Assembly (NCBI GenBank): GCA_944392295.1
Contig: CALXWE010000001.1
Coordinates: 1 to 64,000, forward strand
Direction of reading: 5' to 3'
Source: an uncultured Alphaproteobacteria bacterium
GTDB lineage: Bacteria; Pseudomonadota; Alphaproteobacteria; RF32; CAG-239
Length of the DNA stretch: 64,000 nt
Shown in pieces: positions 63,614 to 64,000 of the stretch (position 1 is the stretch's first letter; every line of letters starts with the position of its first letter). The translations under genes and the position numbers were made by a program. Below the pieces are notes generated by a model, which made no database searches, was not told the origin of the DNA, and saw nothing but the letters and a program-made list of their open reading frames with translations.

Positions 63614-64000
63614 TTATTCCTTATAGAAAAACTCATACAAATGTAAATAAGCTACCAACTGAAAAATAGTAAGCAGGGCATGAAAAATCGATAATAACCA
63701 TATCGAGGTGTTAAGACCTATAATACTTATCAGTAAAGGGAACAAACAAAAAACCAGCAAACAAACAATTACCACTTTAATATAGTTTCCTCTAACTTTA
63801 TCAAAAGCGGTTAATATGGAATTATCTTTGTTGTTTACGGTTGAAACCCAGGCAAACCCCGGAATAAAAAAAGAAAAAGTCAGTAATACGATAATTCCGG
63901 CATAAATCAAAATTTTGGCATAAGGATTAAGTGCCAAAAAGATATATGTTTCTCTTAAAAATGAATATATATCTGGAAATCCTATCAAATATCTGCTGCA
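63614..64000 (-). CDS. Small membrane protein, probably cut by the right edge
   Basis: At least 124 residues with three membrane helices (KILIYAGIIVLLTFSFFIPG, VVIVCLLVFCLFPLLISIIGL, TSIWLLSIFHALLTIFQLV). The only start inside the window is a TTG at 63988 without a Shine-Dalgarno, and the frame stays open to the edge, so the true start is probably outside. I recognise no family. Confidence 0.6.
   Translation of the reverse strand, partial: CSRYLIGFPDIYSFLRETYIFLALNPYAKILIYAGIIVLLTFSFFIPGFAWVSTVNNKDNSILTAFDKVRGNYIKVVIVCLLVFCLFPLLISIIGLNTSIWLLSIFHALLTIFQLVAYLHLYEFFYKE

Overview
The window is from an AT-rich Gram-negative bacterium, most likely an alphaproteobacterium. The evidence is gene content and order: nlpD-yajC-secD-secF, mreBCD-mrdA-rodA, prmC next to a DUF4167 protein, maf-rng-yacG, lpxK-waaA-DUF374 acyltransferase, an RpoH-type sigma factor, a suf operon, and a DksA whose zinc cysteines are mostly replaced. 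Two details point to a host-associated, perhaps gut, lineage: the eukaryote-like IleRS and several genes with Bacteroidales-like composition. The taxonomic placement is an inference.

Layout, left to right. 0-10 kb: a pilin gene cut by the left edge, a histidine-phosphatase/QueH fusion coupled to uvrA, a periplasmic binding protein, ssb, an AsmA-like protein, tRNA-Lys(CTT) and two tandem pilin genes. 10-14 kb: suf operon in the order sufB - MazG-like gene - sufC - sufD. 14-18 kb: nlpD-like lipoprotein, yajC, secD, secF. 18-24.3 kb: mreB, mreC, mreD, mrdA (PBP2) and rodA. 24.3-37 kb: two large unknown proteins, ileS, a HAD phosphatase and a membrane phosphoesterase, DUF4167, prmC, rpoH and asnS. 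37-43 kb: glycine-zipper lipoprotein, a pilin, a spermidine-synthase-like protein, lpxK, waaA and a DUF374 acyltransferase. 43-51.4 kb: lon, a pilin, a five-gene redox operon and another pilin. 51.5-57 kb: GltD-like flavoprotein, an outer-membrane barrel, a divergent pilin-like gene, then dksA-maf-rng-yacG. 57-64 kb: genes of foreign composition around rplKAJL, two tandem pilins and a membrane protein cut by the right edge.

The most striking structure is a dispersed family of eight type IV pilin-like genes, all on the minus strand. They share an almost invariant prepilin N-terminus (G|RSMVEML...) but have unrelated C-terminal heads. Each is preceded by a nearly identical noncoding block of about 56 bp that contains a run of exactly twelve A (T on the plus strand) between a possible -35 and -10. 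This block is better conserved than the synonymous sites of the coding sequence beside it, so selection or homogenisation acts on the DNA itself. Most copies sit directly behind the stop codon of an unrelated operon. Two copies carry an in-frame palindromic insertion between the start codon and the pilin signal, resembling the Rickettsia palindromic elements. No pilus assembly genes (prepilin peptidase, ATPase, secretin) lie in the window.

Limits: no database searches were run. Domain calls rest on motifs read from the translations, and promoters and terminators on inspection only.
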